Assembly: GCA_022792175.1 (NCBI GenBank)
Contig: JAAWAN010000022.1
Coordinates: 1 to 64,000, forward strand
Direction of reading: 5' to 3'
Source of the DNA: Provencibacterium sp.
Lineage (GTDB): Bacteria > Bacillota > Clostridia > Oscillospirales > Ruminococcaceae
DNA length: 64,000 nt
A program made the position numbers and the translations under genes. The notes under the pieces are model-generated. The model had not been told where the DNA came from, made no database searches, and worked only from the letters and a program-made list of their open reading frames with translations. Shown here piece by piece: positions 17,791 to 25,440 of this stretch; the stretch's first letter is position 1, and every line of letters starts with the position of its first letter.

Positions 17791-17838
17791 GGGTCATTCC
17801 TCCAGGAGACGGCAGTATCCGCCGTTTTTTTGTTTTTC

Positions 17839-17868
17839 ATTATAGCGCATCCGCCGCCCTGTCCGCAA
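17839..17868 (-). promoter_or_regulatory. metY promoter
   Basis: A perfect TATAAT (17844-17839 on the minus strand) with TTGCGG 18 bases upstream (17868-17863). The leader to the ATG at 17790 is about 45 bases. No S-box or T-box pattern is visible. Confidence 0.6.
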
Positions 17869-17918
17869 GCCTCCGGCGAAAAGCGGCCCGGAAAAAATCC
17901 GCCTTCGCCGCGGCGCGC

Positions 17919-17947
17919 TTGACACCCTCCCCTGCCAATGTTAAGCT
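17919..17947 (+). promoter_or_regulatory. Promoter of the esterase gene
   Basis: A perfect TTGACA (17919-17924), then 17 bases, then TAAGCT (17942-17947), a weak -10. It lies about 55 bases before the ATG at 18004, which has AAAAGGAGG upstream. Confidence 0.55.
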
Positions 17948-18003
17948 GATAAGCAGAAAGCGCTCATCCCAACCGGGAAAGAGTAAAAAAGGAGGCTTAT
18001 TAA

Positions 18004-18753
18004 ATGGCAAACCCTGAAATTGAATTCCGCACACGCTTTGTGCCCGACTATTCCGGCATGGAGCTCGAGGAAATCCCCTTTTGCCAGATGCAGGACCATT
18101 ACGGCCATCAGCAGACCTATAAACTGGATTTGATTACGCCGCCGCAGCCGGCAGCCCAGCCCCGGCCCTGCGTTCTTTTCATCCATGGCGGCGGGTTCAC
18201 CCAGCCCTGCGATAAGCGCCAGGCCTATATCAGCCTGTTTGCCCGCGCGCTCACTCGGGAGGGCTATGCGGTGGCGGCGCCGGACTATCCGGTCTTTGAG
18301 GATGAGGCGCAGCGGGATGCGGGCGGCGGAGAAGCCGCCGGCGCCAGAAAGGCCGGGGAGGCCGTCCATCTCGCCTACCGCTACCTGCAGGAAAATGCGG
18401 AGCCGCTCGGCATCGCCCCGGAGCGCATCGCCCTGATGGGCGGCAGCGCGGGCGGCATGAGCGGGTTTTATGCCATTTCCGATTATCCGCAGGATGGCTA
18501 CCGGTCCTTTGTCAACCTCTGGGGCGCCCCGGCCCCCCTGCCCCCGCTCGACCGGTTCCCGCCGGTGCTCTCTGTCCATGGCAATCAGGACCTGCTGGTC
18601 GCTTATGAGCGGGAGGCGCCCATACAGCAGGAGCTCTCCCGGCTGGGCATCCGCCACGAGCTGATTACCCTCGAGGGCGCAGGCCATACCCCGCTTGCGC
18701 AAATGGACCTCTTTCTCCCGAAAATTCTGGAGCTGCTGCGGCAGACCTTGTAA
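18004..18753 (+). CDS. Alpha/beta hydrolase, esterase/lipase type
   Basis: A 249-residue soluble hydrolase with the HGGG oxyanion motif (LFIHGGGFTQP), the nucleophile elbow GGSAGG, an Asp in HGNQDLLVAYE and the His in GAGHTPLAQM. This is the hormone-sensitive-lipase/acetyl-esterase-like arrangement. No signal peptide is seen, so it is likely cytoplasmic. It is a single gene with its own promoter, divergent from metY. Substrates could be acetylated sugars or small esters; the sequence does not decide. Confidence 0.88.
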   Translation: MANPEIEFRTRFVPDYSGMELEEIPFCQMQDHYGHQQTYKLDLITPPQPAAQPRPCVLFIHGGGFTQPCDKRQAYISLFARALTREGYAVAAPDYPVFEDEAQRDAGGGEAAGARKAGEAVHLAYRYLQENAEPLGIAPERIALMGGSAGGMSGFYAISDYPQDGYRSFVNLWGAPAPLPPLDRFPPVLSVHGNQDLLVAYEREAPIQQELSRLGIRHELITLEGAGHTPLAQMDLFLPKILELLRQTL

Positions 18754-18870
18754 AAATCGCCCGTTAGAGCAGCTTCTCGCAGCGATATAGCAGAGGGCCG
18801 CTTTAGCCGCCGCGCCCGGTGAATATTCTGTTAATTTTCTGCGAAAACCGCCAAAAACCGCGCAGCGGAC

Positions 18871-18898
18871 TGTACAAAAGCTGAATTTTGGCTATAAT
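18871..18898 (+). promoter_or_regulatory. Promoter upstream of the D,D-carboxypeptidase gene
   Basis: TGTACA (18871-18876), 16 bases, then a perfect TATAAT (18893-18898). Confidence 0.6.
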
Positions 18899-18921
18899 GA
18901 AAGGGTAAGAAACGAATCCGG

Positions 18922-18950
18922 GCCCGGCTTAACAAGCAAAGCCGGGCTTC
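18922..18950 (+). terminator. Hairpin in the leader of the carboxypeptidase gene
   Basis: GCCCGGCTT (18922-18930) pairs perfectly with AAGCCGGGC (18939-18947), followed by TTCTTC. It lies downstream of the TATAAT at 18893, inside the leader, so it could attenuate this gene as well as end transcription from the esterase gene. Confidence 0.5.
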
Positions 18951-18985
18951 TTCATAAAGCCTTTTCATTCGGTGGGGAGATGTAT

Positions 18986-20338
18986 ATGCGTAAACTTTCT
19001 CTGTTTGTCAGCTTCTGTCTCTTTTTCGGCCTGTTTGCCGGGCTTCGCCCCGTTTCGGCCAGCTACCGTCCGCCGGACAGCGTTCAAATCAACTCCCGCG
19101 CCGTCTATCTCTATAATCTGGATGCCGAAACGCGCGTTTTTGAGCAGGAGGCGCAGACGCGCATGGCTCCCGCCTCGCTCGCCAAAATCATGACCTGCAT
19201 CCTCGCGCTGGAAAACACCGACGATCTGGAGGAGGAGATTGAATTCCCCTCCTATATCTGGAACATGGTCGAGCCGGGCGCTTCCCAGGCGGATGTGCGC
19301 CAGGGCGAAATTTTAACGATGCGCAAGGCCCTTTACTGCCTGATGCTCCAGTCCGACTGCTATTCGGCGCTGGCCATTGCGGATAAGGTGGGCGATGGGG
19401 ATATTCAGGCCTTTGTGGATATGATGAACGACAAGGCCGCCCTCATCGGCGCGCAGAATACCTATTTTACCAACCCCCATGGGCTGTATGATGAGGGGAT
19501 GTATACCACCGCCTACGATATGTTCCTCATCGCCCGCTATGCCATTAAGCTCGATAACTTTATGGATATTGCCTCCACCTATACGATTGACATCTCCCCG
19601 ACAAACAAAGAGGTTCATGCTTCGAAATATAACCTCTTCAGTACCATCTACCCGATGTATCCCGGCAACACCTACTACTATGAGCCGATCAAGGGCATCA
19701 AAACCGGCACGCTCGATGAGGTCGGGCGCAACTTCGTTTCGATGGCCTCAAAGGATGGCTACAACTATCTGCTCGTTTTAATGGGCGCGCCCAACCGGGA
19801 CGCCACCGGGGAACCGCTGCAGGAAAACCTCTCGTTTATCGATGCCAAAAACATCTATGAATGGGCGTTTAACGAGTTTGAGACCAAGCAGCTGCTTGAA
19901 AAGGGGAAGACCTGCAACAGCGTTCCCGTGCGCCTCTCCAAGGAGGCGGATACGGTAAACCTGCTGGCCGCCGAAAGCTTTTCCGCCCTCGTCCCGAAGG
20001 GGATTGAGGTGGATGCCGAGTCGGGACTGAGCGTTATGCTGCGCTACACTAAGCCCGACTCGATTGATGCGCCGGTCAGCCGCGGAAAGAAGATCGGCAC
20101 CGTTGACCTGATGCTCAACAATGAAGTGCTCGGCACCGTCGACCTTTTGGCCGAAAAGGACATTCCCCGCAGCCAGACGCTGTATATGCTCGACTATCTC
20201 AAAGGCTTTTTCGACCAGCTCTGGATTAAATTCGTGCTGGTGCTGGTGATTCTTATTCTCGGCTTTTATATCACGCTGATGGTGCTGCGCAACCGCTACC
20301 GCAAGCGCTACCGCCGCGCCCGCGGCCGGAAAAGATAA
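18986..20338 (+). CDS. Serine-type D-Ala-D-Ala carboxypeptidase (peptidase S11)
   Basis: A 450-residue exported low-molecular-weight penicillin-binding protein. It has a signal peptide (to about residue 25), the catalytic SLAK (S64-K67), the KTG motif (K239-G241, GIKTGTLDEVG), a C-terminal beta domain and a C-terminal helix (about 405-430) with a very basic cytoplasmic tail. In place of the usual SxN motif it reads SDC (123-125). The family trims the terminal D-Ala of wall pentapeptides. The ATG at 18986 is preferred because GGTGGGGAG lies six bases before it. The ATG at 18980 sits directly on that site. Strong terminator behind. Confidence 0.92.
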   Translation: MRKLSLFVSFCLFFGLFAGLRPVSASYRPPDSVQINSRAVYLYNLDAETRVFEQEAQTRMAPASLAKIMTCILALENTDDLEEEIEFPSYIWNMVEPGASQADVRQGEILTMRKALYCLMLQSDCYSALAIADKVGDGDIQAFVDMMNDKAALIGAQNTYFTNPHGLYDEGMYTTAYDMFLIARYAIKLDNFMDIASTYTIDISPTNKEVHASKYNLFSTIYPMYPGNTYYYEPIKGIKTGTLDEVGRNFVSMASKDGYNYLLVLMGAPNRDATGEPLQENLSFIDAKNIYEWAFNEFETKQLLEKGKTCNSVPVRLSKEADTVNLLAAESFSALVPKGIEVDAESGLSVMLRYTKPDSIDAPVSRGKKIGTVDLMLNNEVLGTVDLLAEKDIPRSQTLYMLDYLKGFFDQLWIKFVLVLVILILGFYITLMVLRNRYRKRYRRARGRKR

Positions 20339-20347
20339 AATTTTTGA

Positions 20348-20406
20348 GGCCTGCTGCAGAAATACCAAAACCTCCGGTTTTCCGTATTTCTGCAGCAGGC
20401 CTTTTT
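20348..20406 (+). terminator. Strong rho-independent terminator
   Basis: An 18-bp perfect stem (20348-20365 with 20384-20401), with an inner AAAACC/GGTTTT pairing, followed by TTTTT. It ends the carboxypeptidase transcript. Confidence 0.9.
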
Positions 20407-20507
20407 ATCCAGTATCCGGCGCTTTTGCAGCTCCTTCTCCCGCCCGGCATTTCAGAAAACAGGGGAGCGCTTTTTCCCGCCCGCAGGTTAAAGGGCCGAT
20501 CTGAGCG

Positions 20508-20544
20508 GCGGCAAGCTGAAAAACCGGGTTTTTCAGCTTGCCGC
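20508..20544. repeat. Near-perfect 37-base palindrome
   Basis: Positions 20508-20525 are the exact reverse complement of 20527-20544 (18 bp arms around one G). There is no T-run, and it stands about 70 bases before the ECF-type promoter. It could be a regulator site or a cruciform. The rest of the 337-base gap 20339-20675 holds the terminator and the promoter; no gene is seen. Confidence 0.6.
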
Positions 20545-20613
20545 TCGGCGCCGTTTTAGAGACAGCGGGCGAACAGGAAATTTTCCCGTTTAAACAAATA
20601 TTTTTTCCTTTCT

Positions 20614-20640
20614 GCAAACAGTTTCCCCTTCCCGTTCGTC
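20614..20640 (+). promoter_or_regulatory. Likely ECF-type autoregulatory promoter
   Basis: GCAAAC (20614-20619) and CGTC (20637-20640) are 17 bases apart, similar to the TGAAAC/TGTAAC and CGTC elements known for Bacillus ECF sigmas. It lies about 35 bases before the sigma gene. A TATAGT at 20643-20648 lacks a good -35. Confidence 0.45.
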
Positions 20641-20675
20641 TCTATAGTGAAAGCGCGAAGCAAGGAGGGAGCACC

Positions 20676-21122
20676 ATGGAGATAGCCGAGCTGTATGCCC
20701 GGTATTTCGAAATACTCTGCAGCAGCTGCACAAAGATGACGCGCGAGCCGGAAGAAGCCGAGGAGCTGGTGCAGGAGGCCTTTTTAAAGGCGCTGACCGA
20801 TAAAAATTTTCAAACGCTGGCCCCACCCCAGCAGCGCGCCTGGCTCCTGCGCACCGCCCGCCGCCTGTTTATCGATAAAGCGCGGCGCAGGGCGCGCGAG
20901 CCGCTGCAGGAAAAGCCGCCTGAAAACGAGCCGGATCTCTTTGCACTGCCGGTCGCGGAGAACCTCTCCCGCCTTTCGCCCGAGCTGCAGCAGCTGGTCA
21001 CCCTGCGCTATTTTGCCGGCTATTCCTCCTTCGAGCTTGGACAGCATCTCGGCCTCTCCCCCGCAACGGTACGCACCCGGCTGCGCGCCGCCGCCAAAAT
21101 CCTGCGGGAATACTACCAGTAA
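20676..21122 (+). CDS. ECF-type RNA polymerase sigma factor
   Basis: A 148-residue sigma-70 family protein with only regions 2 and 4. Region 2 is YFEILCSSCTKMTREPEEAEELVQEAFLKAL-like, with the polymerase-binding EEAEELVQEAF core and the following WLLRTARRLFIDKARR. Region 4 is an HTH (YSSFELGQHLGLSPATVRTRL). The ATG at 20676 has AAGGAGGG upstream and suits the usual family length. No anti-sigma factor with a membrane helix follows. Instead the next gene, 20 bases on, encodes an unrecognised repeat protein that may control the sigma. Confidence 0.88.
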   Translation: MEIAELYARYFEILCSSCTKMTREPEEAEELVQEAFLKALTDKNFQTLAPPQQRAWLLRTARRLFIDKARRRAREPLQEKPPENEPDLFALPVAENLSRLSPELQQLVTLRYFAGYSSFELGQHLGLSPATVRTRLRAAAKILREYYQ

Positions 21123-21142
21123 AAATCGAAAGGATGGTCTTC

Positions 21143-22351
21143 ATGTTCGAAAAAAAGCCCTGCCTGCATGTCAACTGCGCCCTGCTCGACGCCACGAATG
21201 TTAAAGAAGAAACCCTCTCGGCCTATGACCGCCTGCACTTTAACTGCGCGGTGGTTTTGCAGTCGGAGGAAAGCCGCACGCTGATGAGCCGCTACCCGTC
21301 TACGATGAACTGCGCGAACGTTATGACCGTTTCAAAAGATTGCAGAAGCAGTGTGATCAACGGCAACAAAACTCTTTCGGCTGCAGATAAAATGGAGGAG
21401 CCGTCAGTCCTTATCGTTAACGGCAGCCTGTCTGTGCTGCCTGATGCCGGAGAAGCGCTGCGTTCCTATGCCGCCCTCGTTGTCAACGGCTCTCTGCTCT
21501 GCCCGGACTCGCTGGAGGCGGCCGTTTCAGGGATAACGGTCAACGGGAGCACCCGCTTTTACCCGCACAACGCTGTTTTGCTCGACCGCTCGCTCGACAT
21601 GGACCCGTTTTTCATCCTGCAGGCAAAGCCGGATGCGCTCTATTATGTGACTGGGGAGGTGCGCATGACCGAAGAGGGGCTCCCGCTTGAAACACTTCTC
21701 GAAAAGCGGATAAAGCTCATGGCCAAAAAAGCGGTCGTTCGCGCGGGCTGCCTCTCGATAGCGGCGGAAATCCTCTGCGGGGATGTAAAGATTCTGACCG
21801 TTCCGGACGGCTGCGCCTATGTGCGCCAAAGCGCCCCGCTGCGCTCGCTCATCACGCGCTATGGGAAAAGCCTCTTTCTGCACGGCAGCCTGCAGCTTAC
21901 CGAGGAGGACCGCGAGGCGCTTTCCTCTCTCGACTATCTCGAGGTGCAGGGCAAAACCACCCTTCCCCAATCGCTTGAAGAGCTTTTCTGCCAGAAGTGC
22001 AAAAAGTTTCAGGAGCTCGAGGTGCTCACCGAAAAAACGGCCGCAGTGATTGAGGACCTCCCGGAGGCGACCATCACCCGGCAGCTGCTGGAAAACTGTT
22101 CGCAAAAGCTGCATATTGCCGACTGTGACGCCGTGCGCTTTGACGCCGATATTCCGCCCGAGCTGCTGGGGAAAATCCGAGACATCTCCGACTGCGCAGT
22201 CGTTTTCTGCACCCGCGAGCAGCAGGCGCTTTTGCAGCTTGTCTGCAGCGATATCGGAAAATTTATGGACAGCAGCGAGGAGACGGGGAAAGAGCAGGAG
22301 GAGGAAAGGCAGCAGACGGTGAAGGTGAACTGCGCCTTCTATACGCTGTGA
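21143..22351 (+). CDS. Unrecognised VNG-repeat (possibly beta-solenoid) protein
   Basis: A 402-residue protein with no signal peptide and no membrane helix. I do not recognise its family. The first half repeats a short pattern: HVNCALLDA, HFNCAVVLQ, TMNCANVMTV, SVINGNKTL, LIVNGSLSVLP, ALVVNGSLLCP, GITVNGSTRF. The extreme C-terminus returns to it (VKVNCAFYTL). Such regularly spaced hydrophobic strands with Asn-Gly or Asn-Cys turns suggest a beta-solenoid. Cysteines are frequent (for example CQKCKKF and LHIADCD). The start at 21143 is preferred to 21134 because AAAGGA lies about eight bases before it. It follows the ECF sigma gene closely and is likely cotranscribed, so a partner or target role is plausible. 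Confidence 0.75.
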   Translation: MFEKKPCLHVNCALLDATNVKEETLSAYDRLHFNCAVVLQSEESRTLMSRYPSTMNCANVMTVSKDCRSSVINGNKTLSAADKMEEPSVLIVNGSLSVLPDAGEALRSYAALVVNGSLLCPDSLEAAVSGITVNGSTRFYPHNAVLLDRSLDMDPFFILQAKPDALYYVTGEVRMTEEGLPLETLLEKRIKLMAKKAVVRAGCLSIAAEILCGDVKILTVPDGCAYVRQSAPLRSLITRYGKSLFLHGSLQLTEEDREALSSLDYLEVQGKTTLPQSLEELFCQKCKKFQELEVLTEKTAAVIEDLPEATITRQLLENCSQKLHIADCDAVRFDADIPPELLGKIRDISDCAVVFCTREQQALLQLVCSDIGKFMDSSEETGKEQEEERQQTVKVNCAFYTL

Positions 22352-22446
22352 AAACTGCCCCTTAAGCGAAATACGAAGAAACCCATGGACACGTTGCAAA
22401 ATAGAAGAGACTAATAAAAAAACGCCCCTCCGGCTTGTAGAAAAAA

Positions 22447-22482
22447 GGTCTGCCCCAAAATGCCTGCATTTTGGGGCAGACC
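22447..22482. repeat. Long hairpin with a T-run only on the minus strand
   Basis: GGTCTGCCCCAAAATGC (22447-22463) and its exact reverse complement (22466-22482) are two bases apart. Six A bases precede the left arm, so the T-run exists only on the minus strand, although both flanking genes are on plus. The preceding CCTCCGGCTTGTAGAAAA resembles the start of the repeats at 31850 and 49110. Confidence 0.55.
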
Positions 22483-22581
22483 CTTATGACGCCCGCAGCT
22501 TCCTGCAATTTATCCATTCTGTCCCGATTCCTTCCCCAAGCGGCCCCCTCCCTGCCTGTATTGTACAAAAATACATAAATC

Positions 22582-22595
22582 TGAATAAATATTCA
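22582..22595. promoter_or_regulatory. ARG box (ArgR/AhrC operator)
   Basis: TGAATAAATATTCA is a perfect palindrome matching the known TGAAT-N4-ATTCA operator core. It lies 10 bases upstream of the -35 of the arginine operon, so the operon is probably repressed by arginine-bound ArgR. No argR gene lies in the window. Confidence 0.8.
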
Positions 22596-22604
22596 TAAAT
22601 AGAC

Positions 22605-22632
22605 TTGCAATCGCCAAATGATGGTGTATAAT
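22605..22632 (+). promoter_or_regulatory. Arginine operon promoter
   Basis: TTGCAA (22605-22610), 16 bases, and a perfect TATAAT (22627-22632). The 375-base gap 22352-22726 holds the hairpin at 22447, the ARG box, this promoter and a leader of about 90 bases; no gene is seen in it. Confidence 0.75.
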
Positions 22633-22726
22633 TATACCCGTAGAAAAGACCCGCAGGGATATTTTAAAGAAGAAAAAGGAAAGGGCCGCGGCGCCCTTTT
22701 TTACAGGGAAAGGAATGGTTTTTGCA

Positions 22727-23962
22727 ATGTCCAATACCAATGGGAAGCAATATAAAAAGGTGGTGCTCGCCTACTCGGGCGGGCTGGATACTTCGATTAT
22801 TATCCCGTGGCTGAAGGAAAACTATGGCTGCGAGGTGATCGCCGTAGCGGCCGATGTCGGCCAGGGGCAGGAGCTTTCCGGCCTCGAGGAAAAGGCGAAG
22901 AAGACCGGCGCCTCCAAGCTCTACATTGAGGATCTCAAAAAGGTATTTGTCGATGACTACATCATCCCCACCATGCAGGCGGGCGCGGTGTATGAGGGGC
23001 AGTATCTGCTCGGCACCTCGTTTGCCCGCCCGATTATCGCCAAGCGCATTGTCGAGATTGCCAAGGCCGAAGGGGCGGATGCCATCGCCCACGGCTGTAC
23101 CGGCAAGGGCAACGACCAGGTCCGCTTTGAGCTGACCATCAAGGCCTTCGCGCCCGAGATGGATATCATCGCCCCCTGGCGCACCTGGGAGCTGCGCTCG
23201 CGCGACGATGAAATCGACTATGCCGAGGCGCGGGGCATCCCGCTTTCCATCAGCCGCGAAACCAACTACTCGAAGGATAAAAACCTCTGGCACCTCTCCC
23301 ATGAGGGGCTCGACCTTGAGGACCCGGCCAACGAGCCGGACTATGAGAAGATTCTCGAGCTCGGCGTCTCCCCCGAGAAGGCCCCCGATAAGCCCACCTA
23401 CTTAACGCTGCACTTTGAAAAGGGCGTTCCCACCATGCTCGACGGAAAGACGGTCGACAGCGTCGAGCTCATTGAAAAGCTCAACGAGCTCGGCGGCAAA
23501 AACGGCATCGGCATTGTGGATATGGTCGAAAACCGGCTGGTCGGCATGAAGAGCCGCGGCGTCTATGAAACCCCGGGCGGAACGATTCTCTATAAGGCTC
23601 ACCAGGCTCTCGAAACGATTACCCTGGACCGCGACACCCAGCACTATAAGGAGCTTATCGCTCAGAAGTTCAGCGAGCTCGTTTACTATGGGCAGTGGTT
23701 CACCCCGCTGCGCGAGGCGCTCTCCGCCTTTGTAAACACCACCCAGCAGACGGTGACGGGCGATGTGCGCCTAAAGCTCTATAAGGGCAACCTCATCCTC
23801 GCGGGCATCACCTCCCCCTACACCCTCTATTCCGAGGAGGTCGCCACCTTCGGGGAGGATGAAGTCTACAACCAGATGGATTCCCAGGGCTTTATCAACC
23901 TCTTCGGCCTGCCCATTAAGGTCAAGGCGATGCTCGACCAGCAGCGCGGCCAGCAGAAGTAA
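22727..23962 (+). CDS. argG: Argininosuccinate synthase
   Basis: About 411 residues, full length. The PP-loop YSGGLDTS binds [17 protein letters not shown], the APWRTWE segment and the [15 protein letters not shown] region are typical of the family. It joins citrulline and aspartate using ATP. The start is uncertain: ATG 22727 (MSNTNGKQ) is 12 bases after AAAGGA, while ATG 22715 sits almost on it. It is the first gene of a complete arginine operon controlled by the ARG box at 22582. Its product feeds ArgH. Confidence 0.96.
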   Translation: MSNTNGKQYKKVVLAYSGGLDTSIIIPWLKENYGCEVIAVAADVGQGQELSGLEEKAKKTGASKLYIEDLKKVFVDDYIIPTMQAGAVYEGQYLLGTSFARPIIAKRIVEIAKAEGADAIAHGCTGKGNDQVRFELTIKAFAPEMDIIAPWRTWELRSRDDEIDYAEARGIPLSISRETNYSKDKNLWHLSHEGLDLEDPANEPDYEKILELGVSPEKAPDKPTYLTLHFEKGVPTMLDGKTVDSVELIEKLNELGGKNGIGIVDMVENRLVGMKSRGVYETPGGTILYKAHQALETITLDRDTQHYKELIAQKFSELVYYGQWFTPLREALSAFVNTTQQTVTGDVRLKLYKGNLILAGITSPYTLYSEEVATFGEDEVYNQMDSQGFINLFGLPIKVKAMLDQQRGQQK

Positions 23963-23974
23963 CACAAAAAACAG

Positions 23975-24016
23975 GAAAAACAGCCGGGCTGCATGGCCAT
24001 GCGGCCCGCTGTTTTT
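23975..24016 (+). terminator. Terminator-like hairpin between argG and argH
   Basis: AAAAACAGC (23975-23983) pairs with GCTGTTTTT (24007-24015), with further imperfect pairing inside and six T bases at the end. Because argH follows in the same direction, it probably lets only part of the transcripts continue. Confidence 0.7.
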
Positions 24017-24042
24017 TAGGCAGAAAGGAAGGGAACGCGCTC

Positions 24043-25416
24043 ATGAAGCTATGGGCTGGCAGAATTCAGCAGGAGGCCGACCAGCGCCTCAACGATTTTG
24101 ACGCCTCCATCCACTTTGACAGCCGGTTATATAAACAGGATATCGGCGGCAGCATGGCGCACGCTACCATGCTGCGCGACTGCGGCATTCTCTCCCCCGC
24201 CGAATGCGAACAGATTCTCGCCGGACTTTCCGGCATTCTGCGCGAGCTGGAAAGCGGCGAGCTTCTCATCGACCCCGAGAGCGAGGATATCCATACCTTT
24301 GTAGAGGCGGAGCTGACCGCGCGCATTGGAGAGGCGGGCAAAAAGCTGCACACTGCGCGCAGCCGCAACGACCAGATAGCGCTCGATTTGCGCCTCTACC
24401 TGCGCGATGAGAGCACCCTTCTCATCGCGCAGCTCCAGGAGCTCATCCGCGTTCTCTGCGATAAGGCCGAGGAGCACACCGAAACGGTGATGCCCGGCTA
24501 CACCCATCTGCAGCGCGCCCAGCCGATTACCTTCGCCCACCATCTTTTAGCCTGGGCGCAGATGCTGCTGCGGGATATCGGGCGCCTCACCGACTGCTGC
24601 GGCCGGATGAACCGCTGCCCCTTAGGCTGCGGCGCGCTGGCAACCACCACCTACCCCATCGACCGCGATATGACGGCCCAGCTGCTCGGGTTCGAGGGGC
24701 CGGTTTTAAACTCGCTGGACGGCGTCTCCGACCGGGACTTCTGCGTTGAATTCGTTTCAGCGCTGGCACTCGTGATGACCCACCTCTCCCGCGCCTGCGA
24801 GGAAATCGTCCTCTGGTGCTCCTGGGAGTTCAGGTTTGTCGAACTGGATGACCGCTTTGCTACCGGCTCCTCGATAATGCCGCAGAAGAAAAACCCGGAT
24901 ATCCCCGAGCTGGTGCGCGGCAAGACCGGGCGGGTAAACGGCGACCTTCTCGCGCTGCTCACCATGCTCAAGGGCCTGCCGCTGGCCTACAACAAGGACC
25001 TGCAGGAGGATAAGGAGGCCGTTTTCGACGCCTGCGACACGGTGAAAATGGCGCTCGAGGCCTTCACGCCAATGGTGGAAACAATGGCGGTCAACAGGGA
25101 AAACATGCGCGCCGCCGCGGCCAAAGGCTTTTTAAACGCCACCGACTGCGCCGACTATCTGACCAAAAAGGGCCTGCCGTTTCGCGATGCCTACAAGATT
25201 ACCGGCACGCTGGTCGCCTTCTGCATCGAAAACGGGCAAACGCTCGAAACCCTGCCGCTCGAGGAATACCGGCAGTTTTCCGACGTTTTTGAGGAAGATG
25301 TCTATGAAGCCATCGCGCTTGATAACTGTGTAAACGGCCGCAATGTGCTGGGTGGCCCGGCAGGCGAACAGGTAAGGCTGCAGCTGGAGGATATCCGCGA
25401 CCAGCTGCAGCGCTGA
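24043..25416 (+). CDS. argH: Argininosuccinate lyase
   Basis: A 457-residue enzyme, full length, of the fumarase/aspartase superfamily. It has HTARSRNDQIALDLRLYL, TVMPGYTHLQRAQP with the catalytic His, and the signature loop GSSIMPQKKNPD with the catalytic Ser. It splits argininosuccinate to arginine and fumarate. AAAGGAAGGG precedes the ATG. It lies 80 bases behind argG, with the hairpin at 23975 between them. argC follows after 24 bases. Confidence 0.97.
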   Translation: MKLWAGRIQQEADQRLNDFDASIHFDSRLYKQDIGGSMAHATMLRDCGILSPAECEQILAGLSGILRELESGELLIDPESEDIHTFVEAELTARIGEAGKKLHTARSRNDQIALDLRLYLRDESTLLIAQLQELIRVLCDKAEEHTETVMPGYTHLQRAQPITFAHHLLAWAQMLLRDIGRLTDCCGRMNRCPLGCGALATTTYPIDRDMTAQLLGFEGPVLNSLDGVSDRDFCVEFVSALALVMTHLSRACEEIVLWCSWEFRFVELDDRFATGSSIMPQKKNPDIPELVRGKTGRVNGDLLALLTMLKGLPLAYNKDLQEDKEAVFDACDTVKMALEAFTPMVETMAVNRENMRAAAAKGFLNATDCADYLTKKGLPFRDAYKITGTLVAFCIENGQTLETLPLEEYRQFSDVFEEDVYEAIALDNCVNGRNVLGGPAGEQVRLQLEDIRDQLQR

Positions 25417-25440
25417 AAAAGAAAGGGTTGGGGGACTGAA

